Position numbers and translations under genes: made by a program. Source: Drosophila persimilis (taxonomy: Eukaryota; Arthropoda; Insecta; Diptera; Drosophilidae). Taken from it: 64,000 bases of DNA. Of the stretch, positions 1 to 11,605 are shown piece by piece. The DNA lies in assembly GCF_003286085.1 (NCBI RefSeq), contig NW_020825346.1, positions 1,434,501 to 1,498,500 on the forward strand, given 5' to 3'. The notes under the pieces were generated by a model. It was not told the origin of the DNA. It did no database searches and was given only the letters and a program-made list of their open reading frames with translations. Every line of letters starts with the position of its first letter. The first letter of the stretch is position 1.

Positions 1-1019
1 GAGGTCTATGGGTTTGCTCCATGAGATACTGTTGAACGGTACAAATGGCTCGTTCCCAATTGGTTTGCGGACCTGACTTGATCGATTTTTTAGCAATCTT
101 CTTTGATTTGACCTTTTTCTTCTGTTTGCTTGAGAGTTTTTCAGCTGTGGTGCCAATACTGCCACTACCAGCCGACCCGAAACGTGTTTCATATCCGGAG
201 CCGAACCTGGATGTGGATCCTGAGGGAGAGCTTGACCCAGACCAGCTTTTGGGGCTCATCGTTCCACTTTTTCGATTCCTTTTCTTTCCTAGTCTGCGTT
301 TTCTCTGTTTATTCTCCGGGCTGCGACTTTCGTATCCCTTTGATCCTTTTATCGGAAGTTTTGGCACTGGCGTCGGCGTCAGAGACCGGATCCTGCGGCC
401 AGAGGCTGGCGACACCCACACAGCCTTCTTTGACGGAGGACTTTGGGTGGCGGCACTCCTTGGCGATACACTCCGCAAATTGTCGTAAATGGGTTTCTTG
501 GCGTTCAGTTGGGACCTCATCCTGGATAGTTTCCGCGGTGGCTTGTATGCCTCCACTGTGTACATTGTCTGTCCGGTGTTGCCCGCCGAGGAGCGGCCCA
601 AGGTCCAAAGACCGTTTCGTTCCTTTTCGAAGGCACTGTAGATGAGGTGACGCGGCACTGGAATGGGCAGCTCCGCATGGCGTTGCTGCGAATAGAGAGT
701 AGGCATTAGGGATTAGGAATTCTCTCTCTTTTAGAGTCCGGTTCCAAGGACATACCGAATTGTAAAGCTGCCGCTGTCTAATGCTTAGTTTGGGCCAACC
801 GATGGCCGCCCGTTCGAGGCCCTCGTCAATGCTGCAATTGTGCATGATGCACATCTCCCGGACACAATTGTAAAACTGCAGGGGAGTCGCATCGCTTGGC
901 CTGAATCGTCCCAGGGCCTTGATCAGTCGGGCCCGTTGCTCTTTCTTCTCCTTCTCTGACAGAGGCGTCTCCGGTTCGGCACTTGTCACTCCCTCAACCC
1001 GTTGCTGGTCTAGTGCCAT
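1..1019 (-). CDS. Two-exon basic protein with HMG-box-like segment (MST-HMG-box-like), 3' end outside window
   Basis: The start codon is the ATG whose complement is at 1017-1019 (MALDQQ...); an in-frame GTG at 1040 is not a credible start. Exon 1 (1019-756) encodes exactly 88 residues and exon 2 (685 down to 1) continues in phase 0 for at least 228 more with no stop. Residues about 46-95 (FYNCVREMC..., CSIDEGLERAA, WPKLSIRQRQLYN, then QRH across the junction) look like a helical HMG-box fold with the conserved W-x-x-L-S...YN motif, similar to the MST-HMG box of male-specific Drosophila sperm chromatin proteins. The remainder is rich in Ser, Lys and Arg, with a run KKKVKSKKIAKKSIKSG encoded near 65-115, as in protamine-like proteins. 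A sperm or testis chromatin role is therefore likely but inferred. An unspliced reading stops at 309 in the wrong frame. The family assignment is less certain than the gene model. Confidence 0.68.
686..755 (-). other. 70-nt intron in the minus-strand HMG-like gene
   Basis: On the minus strand the donor is TCG|GTATGT (755-750) and the acceptor is a pyrimidine-containing ...TCTATTCGCAG ending at 686. Seventy nucleotides is a typical short Drosophila intron. Removing it restores a single frame from the ATG at 1019 to the window edge, whereas reading through changes frame and hits a stop. This is direct sequence support for the splice. Confidence 0.85.
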
Positions 1020-1100
1020 CGTTTTCGAATGTTTTTGCACACTGAAAATTTAAAGATAAAGATCAAATTTTAAGCAACGGAAATTTTGTATTATGTTTAG
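1020..1100 (-). promoter_or_regulatory. 5' leader / proximal promoter of the minus-strand gene
   Basis: Just upstream of the ATG the minus strand reads ...TCTTTAAATTTTCAGTGTGC. TTTTCAG could be a 3' splice site of a 5'-UTR intron, and TCAGTGT could equally be an initiator. No TATA box is obvious. The two readings cannot be separated from sequence alone. Confidence 0.35.
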
Positions 1101-2504
1101 TGTCTATTCGGAAGTAGGACTCTGAACTCTGAACAAAAATGGGAGCTCAATGTAAAGACAAATGAAGGGAAGGCATGGGACTACTTCGTGTGGCAGCCAC
1201 AATGGAGGAAACCAGTGTTGTCAAATGCTAGAACCGGTTTAACGGTTGAAAAGTTGTCTAGCTTTTCACTTAACTTTCGTATAATTTTGTTGGTTCCAAT
1301 CAATCAAATCGATCAAATTTTGGTATCAATTTTCGTTTTGGTTTCGTTGCACTTCGAGCCGATCGATCCGATGTACAGTAAATATGCAGATCCATTGTTC
1401 ATTCTAACCGTATAACAGCTGCTTATCCTCCTCTCTCCTCTCCCCACCATTCTTCCTCTCTCTCTCTCTCTCTCTTCGTTAGTTCCACCTCTCATTGTTC
1501 CGCTGAGCTAAGTGTGTTTTTTGCACACTTGAGCGGGCTTTGGGTTAACCTTGAACATGTGTGTGTGCGCGACGATTGTGCGATTCTTTTTCTGCGGTTT
1601 CTCTCTCCTTCCCTGGCCGATCTGTCTCCCCGTCTCACTCTAACAAGTTCTAACACGTTTTGCGCGTGCGCCACATCGAATGCAGTCGACAGAGGAAGAC
1701 AATGAGAATGAATGTCACAAGGCAAACAACGTACTGGGGAGCAGGGAAAGAGAATTATGTTTATACGAAACTGAGATTTCCAGATCTAATGGAAAGAAAC
1801 CAAAGAGATAGAGGGAGGGAGAGAGGGAGCTTTGAAGTTGATCCAAGAACTTTGATGGAAGTTCTGGAACTTCGAACTTTTGAAGGCAACAGCTTGAAGA
1901 CTCTATTTCTATAAGGTGACTTTCGGTATCTGACCTCCATCTGTATCTGCATCTTCATCGTACATCTCCATAGGTAGATCTCAGCAGGGAAGGGATACGA
2001 GATTACAGAAAAAGCCTTTAAGGGGCCACAACTCGACAAAACCTCGACTGTGCTTAAACTATGTCAATTTTTGGGCTTCCCTTTGATTCAAATCAATTTT
2101 CCTACAGCACTAAATACTACCATATAATTTCGATAACCCATAGATTCATACGAACCATAGAAACGTATTTTTTCTACAAATAGCTATCGTTTATGAGACA
2201 TTTATTCAAGGATGCATAATATCTCTATTCTCAATAGTGTTCCTGGTGTTTGGTTCCTTTGATCAATCAAGTCTCGAGGTTCGAGGGTACACCTCGACAC
2301 CAGCTCTCTTTATGGAGGCCTAAGGGCCTCCTAAGGGTCTCTCCACTTTTGACATTTATTTCCTAGCAATGGGAACTGTGGGCTTGTTTGTGTCCATGGG
2401 CTAAATGGCAGCCTGAAAATGGCAGCCAATGGGTTAAACGTGTAGACACAAGGCCTCTCCCTCGCACCCTTTGCACGGGCTCGGGTGCAAACTATTTGCC
2501 ATCC

Positions 2505-2506
<2 letters not shown>

Positions 2507-2537
<31 letters not shown>
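2507..2537. repeat. (CA)n microsatellite
   Basis: About 15 uninterrupted CA dinucleotides. It produces spurious His/Thr and Cys/Val frames on the two strands. Confidence 0.97.
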
Positions 2538-2541
<4 letters not shown>

Positions 2542-3589
2542 TGGAGGCGGCGGCCCAAGCAACCCTTACCGCCGCTGCGTGACTGCTAGAACAACCCCTA
2601 CCTTCATCCACCTTCTTCTACCCTTGTGTTCTCCACCCTCCTCCAACCCCACCGAAGCTGCTGAATGGGGAACCATTCGTTCGACCATTAAATGCGTTTC
2701 AGCCAAAGAAAAGAAAGAGGAATCGAAATAAGCAGAAGAGAAAAGCAAAACGAAAGAGAAAGAGCAAGGAGTGAGTGCGAATGCGAGTGCTAGTGTGAGT
2801 GTATATTTCTCTAGGTCTGCTGCTGTTGTCCTTAGCTGAAATTGAGCTACCCCTACTGCCTACCTATCCACATCCACATCCACATCCTTTCCTATCCACA
2901 CACACACACACACAGACACGCAAAAACCATACCACGCCTACTCTCTGACCTACACTGAAACAAAACTAGGATGCTGATCCTATAAATACTTGAGCAGGAG
3001 CCTACAGAAAAACTTTCTGCCAGGCAACCAGCAATCCGCTTGGTAAAACTATAAACTTTCACATTTCTGCTTGGCTTAAGAATGACTTTCTCGTGGGTAT
3101 CCCTTCAATCATTCAGAATCTTTGAAGTTTTAGATATTCTTTGCAGAACATCTCTGCATATTCCAATCACTTAAATTTGAGGCCGTATCGCGTGTTGAAA
3201 CGTTAGCGAATCGACCGAGGGGCGCTGCTGCATGGCGAAGGGAAAGAGATTGCGACGAATCTATATACAATTCAAATTGAACTGAACATAAAAGAGCTAC
3301 AGATCAATAGTTATAATAGTTATAAATACTAATTAGGGTATAGGTCCTTTAACTTCTAGAAGTATCTAGATATTCTTCAAGTAGGATGAAGCTCGCAAAA
3401 GATCTGCATTTCCATGAGTATTTTCCAGAGGATACATCCCATATCTATTATAGATCCCCCCCGTTTTTGGTTTCAGTGTAATTTTGTAAGCCCTGTTTTC
3501 GGGCTTTGCGTGTTGTTTGTTTTCTGGGGATGGAGATTGGGGGCTGGGCTGTACAACAAATATTTGGACTATTGCTAGACATTCAATAT

Positions 3590-3590
<1 letters not shown>

Positions 3591-3634
<44 letters not shown>
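3591..3634. repeat. (CA)22 microsatellite
   Basis: Twenty-two uninterrupted CA units, the longest CA tract in the window; likely polymorphic between strains. Confidence 0.98.
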
Positions 3635-3636
<2 letters not shown>

Positions 3637-4380
3637 CACACCCAGGCCTCACACGATGCCTGTGTTACCTGCATTCTGCTTCACCCTACAACCCACCGTA
3701 TACCCTACTTAAACCCTAAACACGGCGCACACACTTGCCACACATTCTACAATCAATTTGTAGGCGTGTGCATGTGCGTCCCACAGAGCACAGAGCCCAG
3801 AGCCCAGAACAGGGCCAAAAGCAGCGGCCATTGGAATGAAGTTATAGTATAGCCCCAGCCCTAGACACAAGTGCATTATATATCGCACAGTATATATGTA
3901 TGTGTGGCATGTGCATCTCCCTTTTGGCCCGAACGAATCGCTGGAGCGTATAGTGTGTGTGCGAGCGAGCGGGATGGGATAAGTGCAGAGGGTTTAAGGA
4001 GGGTTGATATGGGAGGGGGTTCGGTGTGTGTGTCTCGTGTGAAAATATGTTTTCTTTCATTTTTTTTATTATTTCTCTTTTTTTTTACACAATTTGCATT
4101 TGCGCAAAAAGTGCAAAAGTTGACACACGCAAAACCCGGCAGGCAGCTTATTAGTGTCAATGTGTGTGAGAGTACACACACACACACACACACACAAACA
4201 CACGTCAGTGTGTGTGTGTGGACGCCATTTTGCTGGCCAGTTTACCCACTTGTCCCCCCTTTTCTTCCTTTTTATTTATAATTTTATTTGTATTTTCTTT
4301 TAGTTTTTCTTTCCTTTTTTTTGTGCACTTAATGAAATTCTTTTTTAACCTAGGAGTAGGTTAACCATCACCACTAAATA

Positions 4381-4387
4381 TAGCTAA

Positions 4388-4421
<34 letters not shown>

Positions 4422-4431
4422 GCAGGTGAGT
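4381..4431 (+). other. Recursive splice site 1 (ratchet point, zero-nucleotide exon)
   Basis: A CTAAC branch-like word at 4384-4388 is followed by a 28-nt (CT)n polypyrimidine tract (about 4391-4418), GTTGCAG, and immediately GTGAGT. The AG at 4424-4425 abuts the GT at 4426-4427. This matches the known Drosophila ratchet consensus, in which a 3' splice site regenerates a 5' splice site at the junction. It lies on the plus strand, the sense of the BTB gene at 61.5 kb. The chance of a strong acceptor fused to a perfect GTGAGT is low, but use of the site is inferred. Confidence 0.82.
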
Positions 4432-4596
4432 CGGAGGTTTTTATTTATTAATGGAATTTTCACTTACCCTTGGGAAATGGAAGGGACAGAAAAACTTGAC
4501 GTCACCCAATGGAAAAAAAATTTGTAATACTCTGCTAAATGGCATAAAAAGAAAAAATATGTAGAGGAAAAGGTTGAATTCGGATGGGTGTTAAAG
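4426..4596 (+). other. Possible RS-exon downstream of ratchet site 1
   Basis: The next plausible donor after ratchet site 1 is TTAAAG|GTAAAT at 4596|4597, which would define a 171-nt cryptic exon. Such exons can help define recursive acceptors and are then skipped because the regenerated GTGAGT outcompetes the second donor. The donor here is only moderate. Confidence 0.3.
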
Positions 4597-7500
4597 GTAA
4601 ATGTGAAAAAAAGTTGCCTCTATAAATCAATTGAAAATAATTTGTTCGCTTTCGTTTCGTTTGCTTTGTTAATGAGAATTGAATTGATCCATTGATTCCA
4701 AGTTAATTGGCATCCTAGCACGGGGAGTGAGATAATTGCATTCGACTGTTGGGGAATTTTTCGAAAGAATTTTAAAGGCAGACTGGAACATTTCAATAAT
4801 AAATGAGTGTAGGAGGAAGTCGTAGAGAATCGATTGCCAGAAGTAGATCGATGAAAAGCGTAAGAAGAGTACATTTCAAAAGGTGTTCAAAGGGATATAC
4901 TGGGGCTTGGCATCGTCTGATGAAGAAAGACCAAAGATCTGAGGGATGAACTGGTTGTAGTATCTACTGAGGTTCCCCGATAGGAACTCTAAGCCCCTGA
5001 ATCGTAGTACTTTCAAGAAAGACTTCCAAATAGTGCTCGGTATCTTTTTCCTCCAGAAGTTGCCCCACAAAACCAATAGAATCAGCAGTTAAAAAGACTG
5101 TTATTCCCCCCACCCGAAATATCATCAGAATTTGCTGCCTCATTTGAGGAGGACTCCTCTCGGAGGCCTTCGTTTTGCTCTGTGTGTGTGGGCTGCTGTG
5201 TGAAAAAGTTGCGTAAGTCAACAAACAAAAGCCCAAAGAAGTGGAAGAATCTCGGAGGCTGTAGGAGGAAGAATAAGCGAGGACTGGCTGTAATCGAAAG
5301 AATTGCAGAACAAAAACAAACAACAACAAATAAACATTAAACAAAGTAGCAGTTAAGCAAAAAAATATGAGATGAATATACCCCAAATACCCTTTCAATT
5401 GAGAGATTTACTCAAAACTGTATATACTCGTTCGTGCCACGTGGGAAGGGTACACGGACTGCAATGGGGATTGCCTTTCGATTCGATTCAAACTGAAATT
5501 AAGGCCTAATAATATCTTCCAGGTAGAGAGCCCAGATCTAAACACAGAACGTGACAAGAGTTCACAGAAATCAGTTTTTTTTCCCCGTCATCCCTGCTGA
5601 TCTTCTCTCTCTCTCTCTTTCTCTCTCTCTGTTTTCCTGTGGATGTTGCAAGTGTTGCGCTTTTGGCATTTTCTGGCATGACGGAATGGGGGCCCCAGCT
5701 GCAACCCACGAAAGATTGGAGCAGAGCAGAGCAAAGCAGAGCGACAGCGACAGCGAAGCCAGCGCAGCACCTACACTTTTGCCCCGAAAGCTACTTGGCA
5801 ACCTCCTACTGACTCTTCCAGCTTCCAGATCCACAGCATCTTGAGTCCCATACCCTTTCCCCTATGACTACAAAATAGTTCTACATTTGAAGTTCCTTAA
5901 AATTTGATTGGAATGGATTGGGATTGGGATTGGGATTCAATTACATTCGAAGAAACCTAAAAGGTATATCAAACGAATGTTGAGCCACGCGTGATGCGGC
6001 AGCACACCTCTGCTTCGTGTCGAATTTATTGATTTTCCCAAGACCATCTAGAGCGTAATACTGTTTCCTTATATTCCACGATAAGAACAACAATTTCTTC
6101 ATAAAAATCGTTATCGCTGATCGATATCAAATCGATAGATTTTATATATACATATATGGCATCCTTGGCTTATTTTTGGTAATATATTGGATTCTTTTGC
6201 ATTCTCTTATTTCTATAATTTATCGTTTACAGTTTGCTATCGGTAAATGTATCGATTAATTACCAGTCAAATCGTTTCTTCCCGTAAATCGTCTGTGTTA
6301 GGGCATTCTGTGTTCCGTTTTCCTCCAAAGCCGAGTCTTTTTGTCTTTCTTCGGACTGAAGTTGTGGCTGCTGCTGCTGCAGCTTCTGATGTTGTTGCTG
6401 TCGTTGTTGTTGCTGTTGCTGTTGCTGTTGCAGTTGCAGGCGGCTGCTGCCTATCGTCGTTGCACTTTGGTTTTGCTGCACGCAGAGCACGCATTTTCAG
6501 CGTGAAATGCAATTTCTGCGCCAGAGGAATTTCAATTGTGTTGGTGTGGCCACAGCGGAGCGGCGAGGGGCAAGGTGGGAGTGCAGAAAGGAGCTGGCCG
6601 GTGAGAGGGGCATGGACTCTGCGTATGTGTATAATTTGGTTTCCTTTTGCCGGTTTTGAAACTCCCGCAACAAAACGGATGGATGATGGGCCCAAGTCAG
6701 TCTCGGTTCTCTCCGGTTCTCCGGTTCTTCGGCTCTTCGGCTCTTCGTTTCTCGATCTCTCGGTCTCGGAGTTTGCGCAGTTTTTGGTTTGTCAGTTCGT
6801 CAGTTTGTCAGTCTGTCAGTCAGTCAAACGCACGACGCTCACGCAGCAGATCACGCAACTCTGCCAGAGAAAGATGCTCTCTGTATGATTTCCCCAGACT
6901 GGGGACCCAGTCCCACTCTTGGGCCCCACACCCCCCTCCTCCGCCCCACCTCTTCTTTTCTCCTCTCTGCAAATTTTTGCCGTCCGACCATCGCATTCCT
7001 GCCTTCAGCTTCAGCTTTGGCTGTGACTTTGGCTTCAGCTACTTCTGCTTTTCCACCTCCTCCGCTCCACTCCACTCCACTCCACTACTTGTTTTGTTTT
7101 TTTGTTTGTTCCTTTTTTTTTTTTTTAATGTTAGTTGAACTTGGAGGCCAAAGCAAATTGCAGTTCTACACAATTTCCAAGACGTCAAAATCTATTGTTG
7201 CTCTGAAGTTCCTGTTCTTGGCTGATCTGCAGTTTCTGCAGCGGGTGCTGTAGGAAATCTTATTTGAATGAAAAAAAAAAAAAAAAAAAACTAGAAACAG
7301 AAGAGAATCTCGACTGGGATCTTGATAAGCAGATCAAAGTGGAGCATGTGAAGAGAATTCTCAAAGTGGCAGAGAACTGTACTGCGAATTGTAATTTGTG
7401 TCATGGATATGCCATATCTATGATCTATAATTGTTTCTCCAGCAACTGGCGTCTCAGACATCATCTATGCCCTCGTAAATACCGATTGATTTAATTTCTT

Positions 7501-9719
7501 TTTAAATTTAATATTTGAATATTCGAATATTTGCAGAAATCTATACGTTTCGAATACCAAAAGATTAATAGATTTCATTTGAAAGAATTGTGAAGGCGGT
7601 GAAAAGACTTCCGGCTTCATGAGCTCTATATCTCAAATATCTCATATATTTCGGAAAGTTTTCAGTTCGTTTGAACATCTTAAGGTTCATTCCCCCATCG
7701 GTGGGGACCTCCCGTTGTTTGCCACCATCCTAAAACCCATTGACCTTTCGCATTATTTCCATTAAAATTCATTATGCACTATCCTGCTGTCTCTATCTGG
7801 TCGTTCATGGTCGTCCTTTGTCCACTGTTTTCCTTCGATACTTGTTTATACACTCGTATATATTTTATTTATCATTTTTGTGGCGTTTCTTTCAATTAAA
7901 ATAATTACGATAATTATATAGTTACTGTTGCCCAGTGCCCAAAGGACCTTTGTGGCAGGAATACCCTTGTGGCGGCGCAACCCTTCTGCCCTCTTCCGCC
8001 AGCGGCAGCATTATTTTATTATTTATTTTATAGATTCCCTGGCATTTGTCGCCCAGACATGCGACAGCACTGAACAGAGCCAAAGCTAGAGCGAATTACG
8101 CAGAAATTGCCATGAAAATTGCTCGATTTTGACCCTATCCATTCAGTACATTCCTGCAGGTCCTTCAGCTCCTGCTGCTCCTGCTGCTCCTCCTCCTTCT
8201 GCTGCTTAACCGGCGGGTCTCTCTGGTCACATAATTAGCCCCTGAGTAAATAATTAACATAAGTGGGGGGACGAACTCGGACTTGGCCTCGGACTCCTCT
8301 GGTGGCAGGCAGCTGGAACGTGCCACCGCTGGAACGAGTATTTTCAAAAGGCACGCGTTTACCGAATACAAGTATGTGTGTATATGGAATATACATATAT
8401 GTCTATATATATATATATATTTTTTTGGCAACTACTCCTTGTTGGATCTTTGATTCGCTTCGTGTTTGCGCCTTGTTTTTCAGCTTGTTTTTTTTTATTA
8501 TCCTTATCCACATCTGCCTTCGGGTCATTCCTGCATTTAAATCGATAATTTGCATGTGAACGGACAGAGGGGCTTAAAGTTTTTTGGCAGGTGAAAGAAG
8601 AGGGGGAAAGATACAAATATATCTCTGTACAAGATACAGATTATATTTTGGGGTACGTACAATCCACAAAATAGTATTCTTGGAGAGTATATTTGACAGA
8701 TTTATGTTCCATATAAAAGTACTCCCTCATTGCCGAAAATTGATCTCAAATTGTGCTACAATTTGACAGAATCCCTCTCTGTGGCTCCTCCAATTCTGTG
8801 CCACTTCATGCTGTGGCTTTTGTGCTGCCGGCGCGCCCTGCAACTGGTCAAACCACAAATAACTGCAGGTCCAAGACCTTCCCAACAAAAATACAAAAAA
8901 AAAAACAAAAAACAGAAACGGCCCAAAAGGCTAAGCAAAAACTGCTGTCCGTTCGTGCCGATGTGCTACTCTTTTTTTTTTTTTGCCCAGAGTGTGGTCC
9001 TCCGTTTTTCCGTTCTCGACTTGCAACTCCTTTTTGGACCACAATCAATGCCTGGCTATTTCTTTGGCCTCTTTTTTTTTTGTTTGGTTTGGTTTGGCTT
9101 GGGTTGGGTTTTGGTTTTGGTTTTGGGGCCATCTGGCCATTGTCTTTCCACCGTTTTGGCCATCCTGCCTGCCTTGCCTGACCGACTGACTGTTGTGTGT
9201 GGTCAGTGTTCGGGTCTTGGTGCCTCCCTGGTCCCCGAGTTGATTACTTAATTCTATTGATGACGTTTTGACTGATTGCCTTATGAGCTTTCACTTTTTT
9301 TTTTTTCTTCTCATTTTTGTTTTTGTGTGTGCACTGCGTTTCGCAGTTATTAACTGCTGCTGCTGCTGCTGCTGCCGTATGAATTATTCATGCAACAACC
9401 ACAAGGCGCACACTTTGTTGCCGCCTTGCTGCACTTTTTGCTGCTGCCGCTGCTGCTTTGGGACTTCATCAACGTTGAATGTTGGTTCATCTTGGTCTTG
9501 GTCTTGGCTTTGTCTCTTTTTTGTCCTCGTCTTGGGGCTCTCGGGCTCTGCTGCTCTCGTTAAACGTTTCAATTGACATTGCTGATTACACTGGACAGCA
9601 GGCGATGCAGTTTTTATTGCATTTTCGCTTGGCTTTTGCGGTCTTAATTCACGAAATATTTTCTTGAGAGATGATTGATAGAGATTGTTTTTTTCTGTAC
9701 ACAAATCGGAAGGAGATGC
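4432..9719 (+). other. Intron DNA, step 1, left part
   Basis: No supported gene. It contains an AT-rich stretch at 4430-5400, (CT)n at about 5603-5630, ATCGAT words at 6120-6260, a Gln/Ala-type CTG/GTTGCTG stretch at 6363-6450, a pyrimidine-rich block at 6690-7120, an A21-22 run at 7269-7290, a TATATA run near 8405-8420, a poly-A/poly-T-rich segment at 8880-9080, and TTTGG repeats at 9080-9126. Frames in these stretches are low complexity. The minus-strand frame at 4964-5398 is not recognisable. Confidence 0.7.
7269..7290 (+). repeat. Poly(A) run
   Basis: About 22 uninterrupted A residues. No upstream retrotransposon or processed gene body and no target-site duplication is apparent, so it is called a simple repeat. 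Confidence 0.9.
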
Positions 9720-10100
9720 TTTTAGCATTTTTATTAAAAAATGAGATATGTATGTATTTTTAGTAGAAATTCAATTCGTGAATGGTATATTTTCGTAGTA
9801 TTTTTAACTTTTAGTTTTGATAGTATTTTTTTTTTTAAATTCTGAAACCAAAAATTGTCAATAGAAATTTTTGGTAGAATTTTAAATACAAAAAAAAAAT
9901 ATTTTTTTTAATATCTTTGTGATTACAATGATTTTTGTTGTATTTTTTAGTATTTATTTATGGTATATAAAGTATTTTTTAATATTTTTCAACCAACTGA
10001 CCAACATTTTTTAATCATAGTATTAATTGGTATTTTTTTTAAACATTTTTAATTGTATTATTTTTGTAGTATTTGTGGTTTTTAAAAGATTTTTTTAATG
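9720..10100. repeat. (A/T)AGTATTTTT-rich island 1
   Basis: A 380-bp strongly T-rich segment in which AGTATTTTT, GGTATTTTT and degenerate versions recur roughly every 20-40 bp on the plus strand. The word resembles the Drosophila core-promoter word known as Ohler motif 6 (KTYRGTATWTTT), but repetition on this scale also fits simple low-complexity expansion. Similar islands lie near 43.2, 46.7 and 60.5 kb. Confidence 0.6.
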
Positions 10101-10457
10101 GGTTACACGTTTTTGGGAAGCACCAGAGTCCATTGGTGTTTCTGTCACTCGCTCAATTTTGTTGATTAGTGTTTACCGCTAGATGACTTTATTAACGCCA
10201 CTGGTGGCAACATCATCATCATGCAGCAGCAGCAGCATCATCATGATGATCGGGGGTCCAGCATTATCGTCGTCGTCGCCGTGTCCGGCCGTGTGTCCAA
10301 TCAAAGCCGCCGACAAAAGTTCCGCACACGAGCGGGCGGACAGACAGACATCCGACACGGCGGAGCGCATGATTTAGTGTCAGGCACGGCGAATTCCTTC
10401 ACACCTGCTAAAGTCTCTCTGTCATGTCAATAATGTCGAAAATGCAACACTGCCACA

Positions 10458-10492
<35 letters not shown>

Positions 10493-10803
10493 TCTGTGTC
10501 TCCAACTCTCTACTCCTCCTCGGTGCTCTTTCTCAGTGTCTCTCTCTCTCTGCTGGTGATACCTGATAATGATGTGACAAAACAGCGGTTGACTCTGCCC
10601 CGCAGGCGAATTGTGGCACAGCAGAAGAACCCACCATCGCCATCGCCTAAAGGATGCCCAAAGACAGGGAGGAGGCAGTGTGGCAGACAACAGGCCCCAC
10701 ATTTTGGCCTTCTTTGGGGACCCAGGCACGTCGTCGTCGTTGCCTGTCATTAACGTGATTTTGTTGTTGTTGTTGTTGTTGGTTTTTTGCTGGCTCTTTG
10801 TGC

Positions 10804-10834
<31 letters not shown>

Positions 10835-11221
10835 GGTGGTGGTGTTATGCGTTATTACGCGTGCGCGCAACGCTTTCCTAAAGGAGTGGTGCACTGTGGT
10901 GTGGTGTAGTGGGTTGGGGTCGGTCTCTTCTCCTGGCGATATCTCCCCAGCAGCTCCACGTTAAGCTAAAGTGACACTTTGACAGCGATGCGTGATAAAC
11001 GACAAAAGGCAACACTCCCCTCGCCTGATATTCCTCCTGTTTGTTGTTGTTGTTGTGGTTCCTGTTTGTTGCTTGTCATTGGAGGAGTCAAAGATACATA
11101 AATAACGCTATACCCCGAAATTCACCCATGATTCGGGGTCACAGTTTTTTCGGGGTTAAATTAAATTTTCAGTTGGCGGAAAATCTCCAAAGTTGGAGAA
11201 AGTTTTTCAACAAGAGAAGCA
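10101..11221 (+). other. Intron DNA with CAG and GTT repeats
   Basis: No gene seen. It contains CAT/CAG-rich DNA at 10208-10245, (CAG)12 at about 10455-10492, and (GTT)n at 10760-10780 and 10806-10835. All long frames here are translations of these repeats. Confidence 0.7.
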
Positions 11222-11605
11222 ATACTATGGGTGTTGTTTAACACTTATTTTCCCATTTATATACTCTAAAGGAGTAGTGTTTGTAGAAGTGCGGAAAAGT
11301 GAAGAAAATCTTCAGTTTGTTGTCTCAAGAGATATTTTATAGCACTTTTTCGAGCGCTATTCAACACTGCTTCTGTGGTCTTGAAGGGATGAGGCTGTAA
11401 ACGCTTCAACCAAATACTCTTTTGCGATAATTAGAGTTGCACACGATCCATTTTCCAGCACTGTTTTGGGCGCTGTTTAACACTTTTTCCGGGGTCATTG
11501 AGGATCTCTCTCCAAAAGTTTTAATCACAGATTTTACGGGAGTTATTAAGGTATATTTTCCAGCACTTTTTCGAGCGCTCTCCAACACTGCTTCTGTGAT
11601 TTCAA
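11222..11605 (+). repeat. Diverged tandem repeat, unit about 105-124 bp, four copies
   Basis: A unit containing CAGCACTTTTTCGAGCGCT followed by (T/C)CAACACTGCTTCTGTG is seen well at 11341-11380 and 11560-11600. A more diverged copy is at 11455-11500 (GGGCGCTGTTTAACACTTTTTCCG) and a weak one at 11229-11250. The GCGCT cores are 115 and 105 bp apart. The copies are imperfect, implying an old local amplification. No transposon ends are visible. Confidence 0.7.

Larger units (their letters stand above)
1100..4380. other. Non-coding stretch between the minus-strand gene and the first ratchet site
   Basis: No supported coding region. Contents: a pyrimidine/GAGA tract at about 1430-1480; a moderately CpG-rich stretch at 1500-1700; (CA)n at 2507-2537, 2897-2914, 3591-3634 and 4174-4195; purine-rich DNA at 2700-2790 containing GTGAGT-like words; and an AT-rich piece at 3240-3370. 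The first (5'-UTR) exon of the plus-strand BTB gene could be here, in which case the two genes would be divergent, or it could lie upstream of the window, in which case the HMG-like gene would be nested. I found no convincing donor to decide. Confidence 0.5.

Noticed and set aside
309-1040. 243-codon minus-strand frame
   Set aside because: It reads through a 70-nt intron and starts at a GTG. The spliced model with ATG at 1019 is better; only residues before the junction are real.
2762-2800. GTGAGT words as donor of the first BTB exon
   Set aside because: They lie in a TGAGTG/GCGAGTG repeat with poor exon-side context, and no leader can be delimited.
3591-3634. CRISPR-like or satellite array
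   Set aside because: Plain dinucleotide repeat; no spacer-repeat structure anywhere in the window, and the genome is a fly.
4876-5398. Unrecognised minus-strand frames with coding-like peptides (GQLLEEKDTEHYLEVFLE and others)
   Set aside because: Pieces lie in different frames interrupted by stops, with no splice sites joining them and no recognisable domain. Possibly a decayed gene fragment but not supportable.
7264-7494. Poly-A run as tail of a retroposed gene
   Set aside because: No gene body, target-site duplication or retrotransposon sequence upstream; downstream frame unrecognisable.
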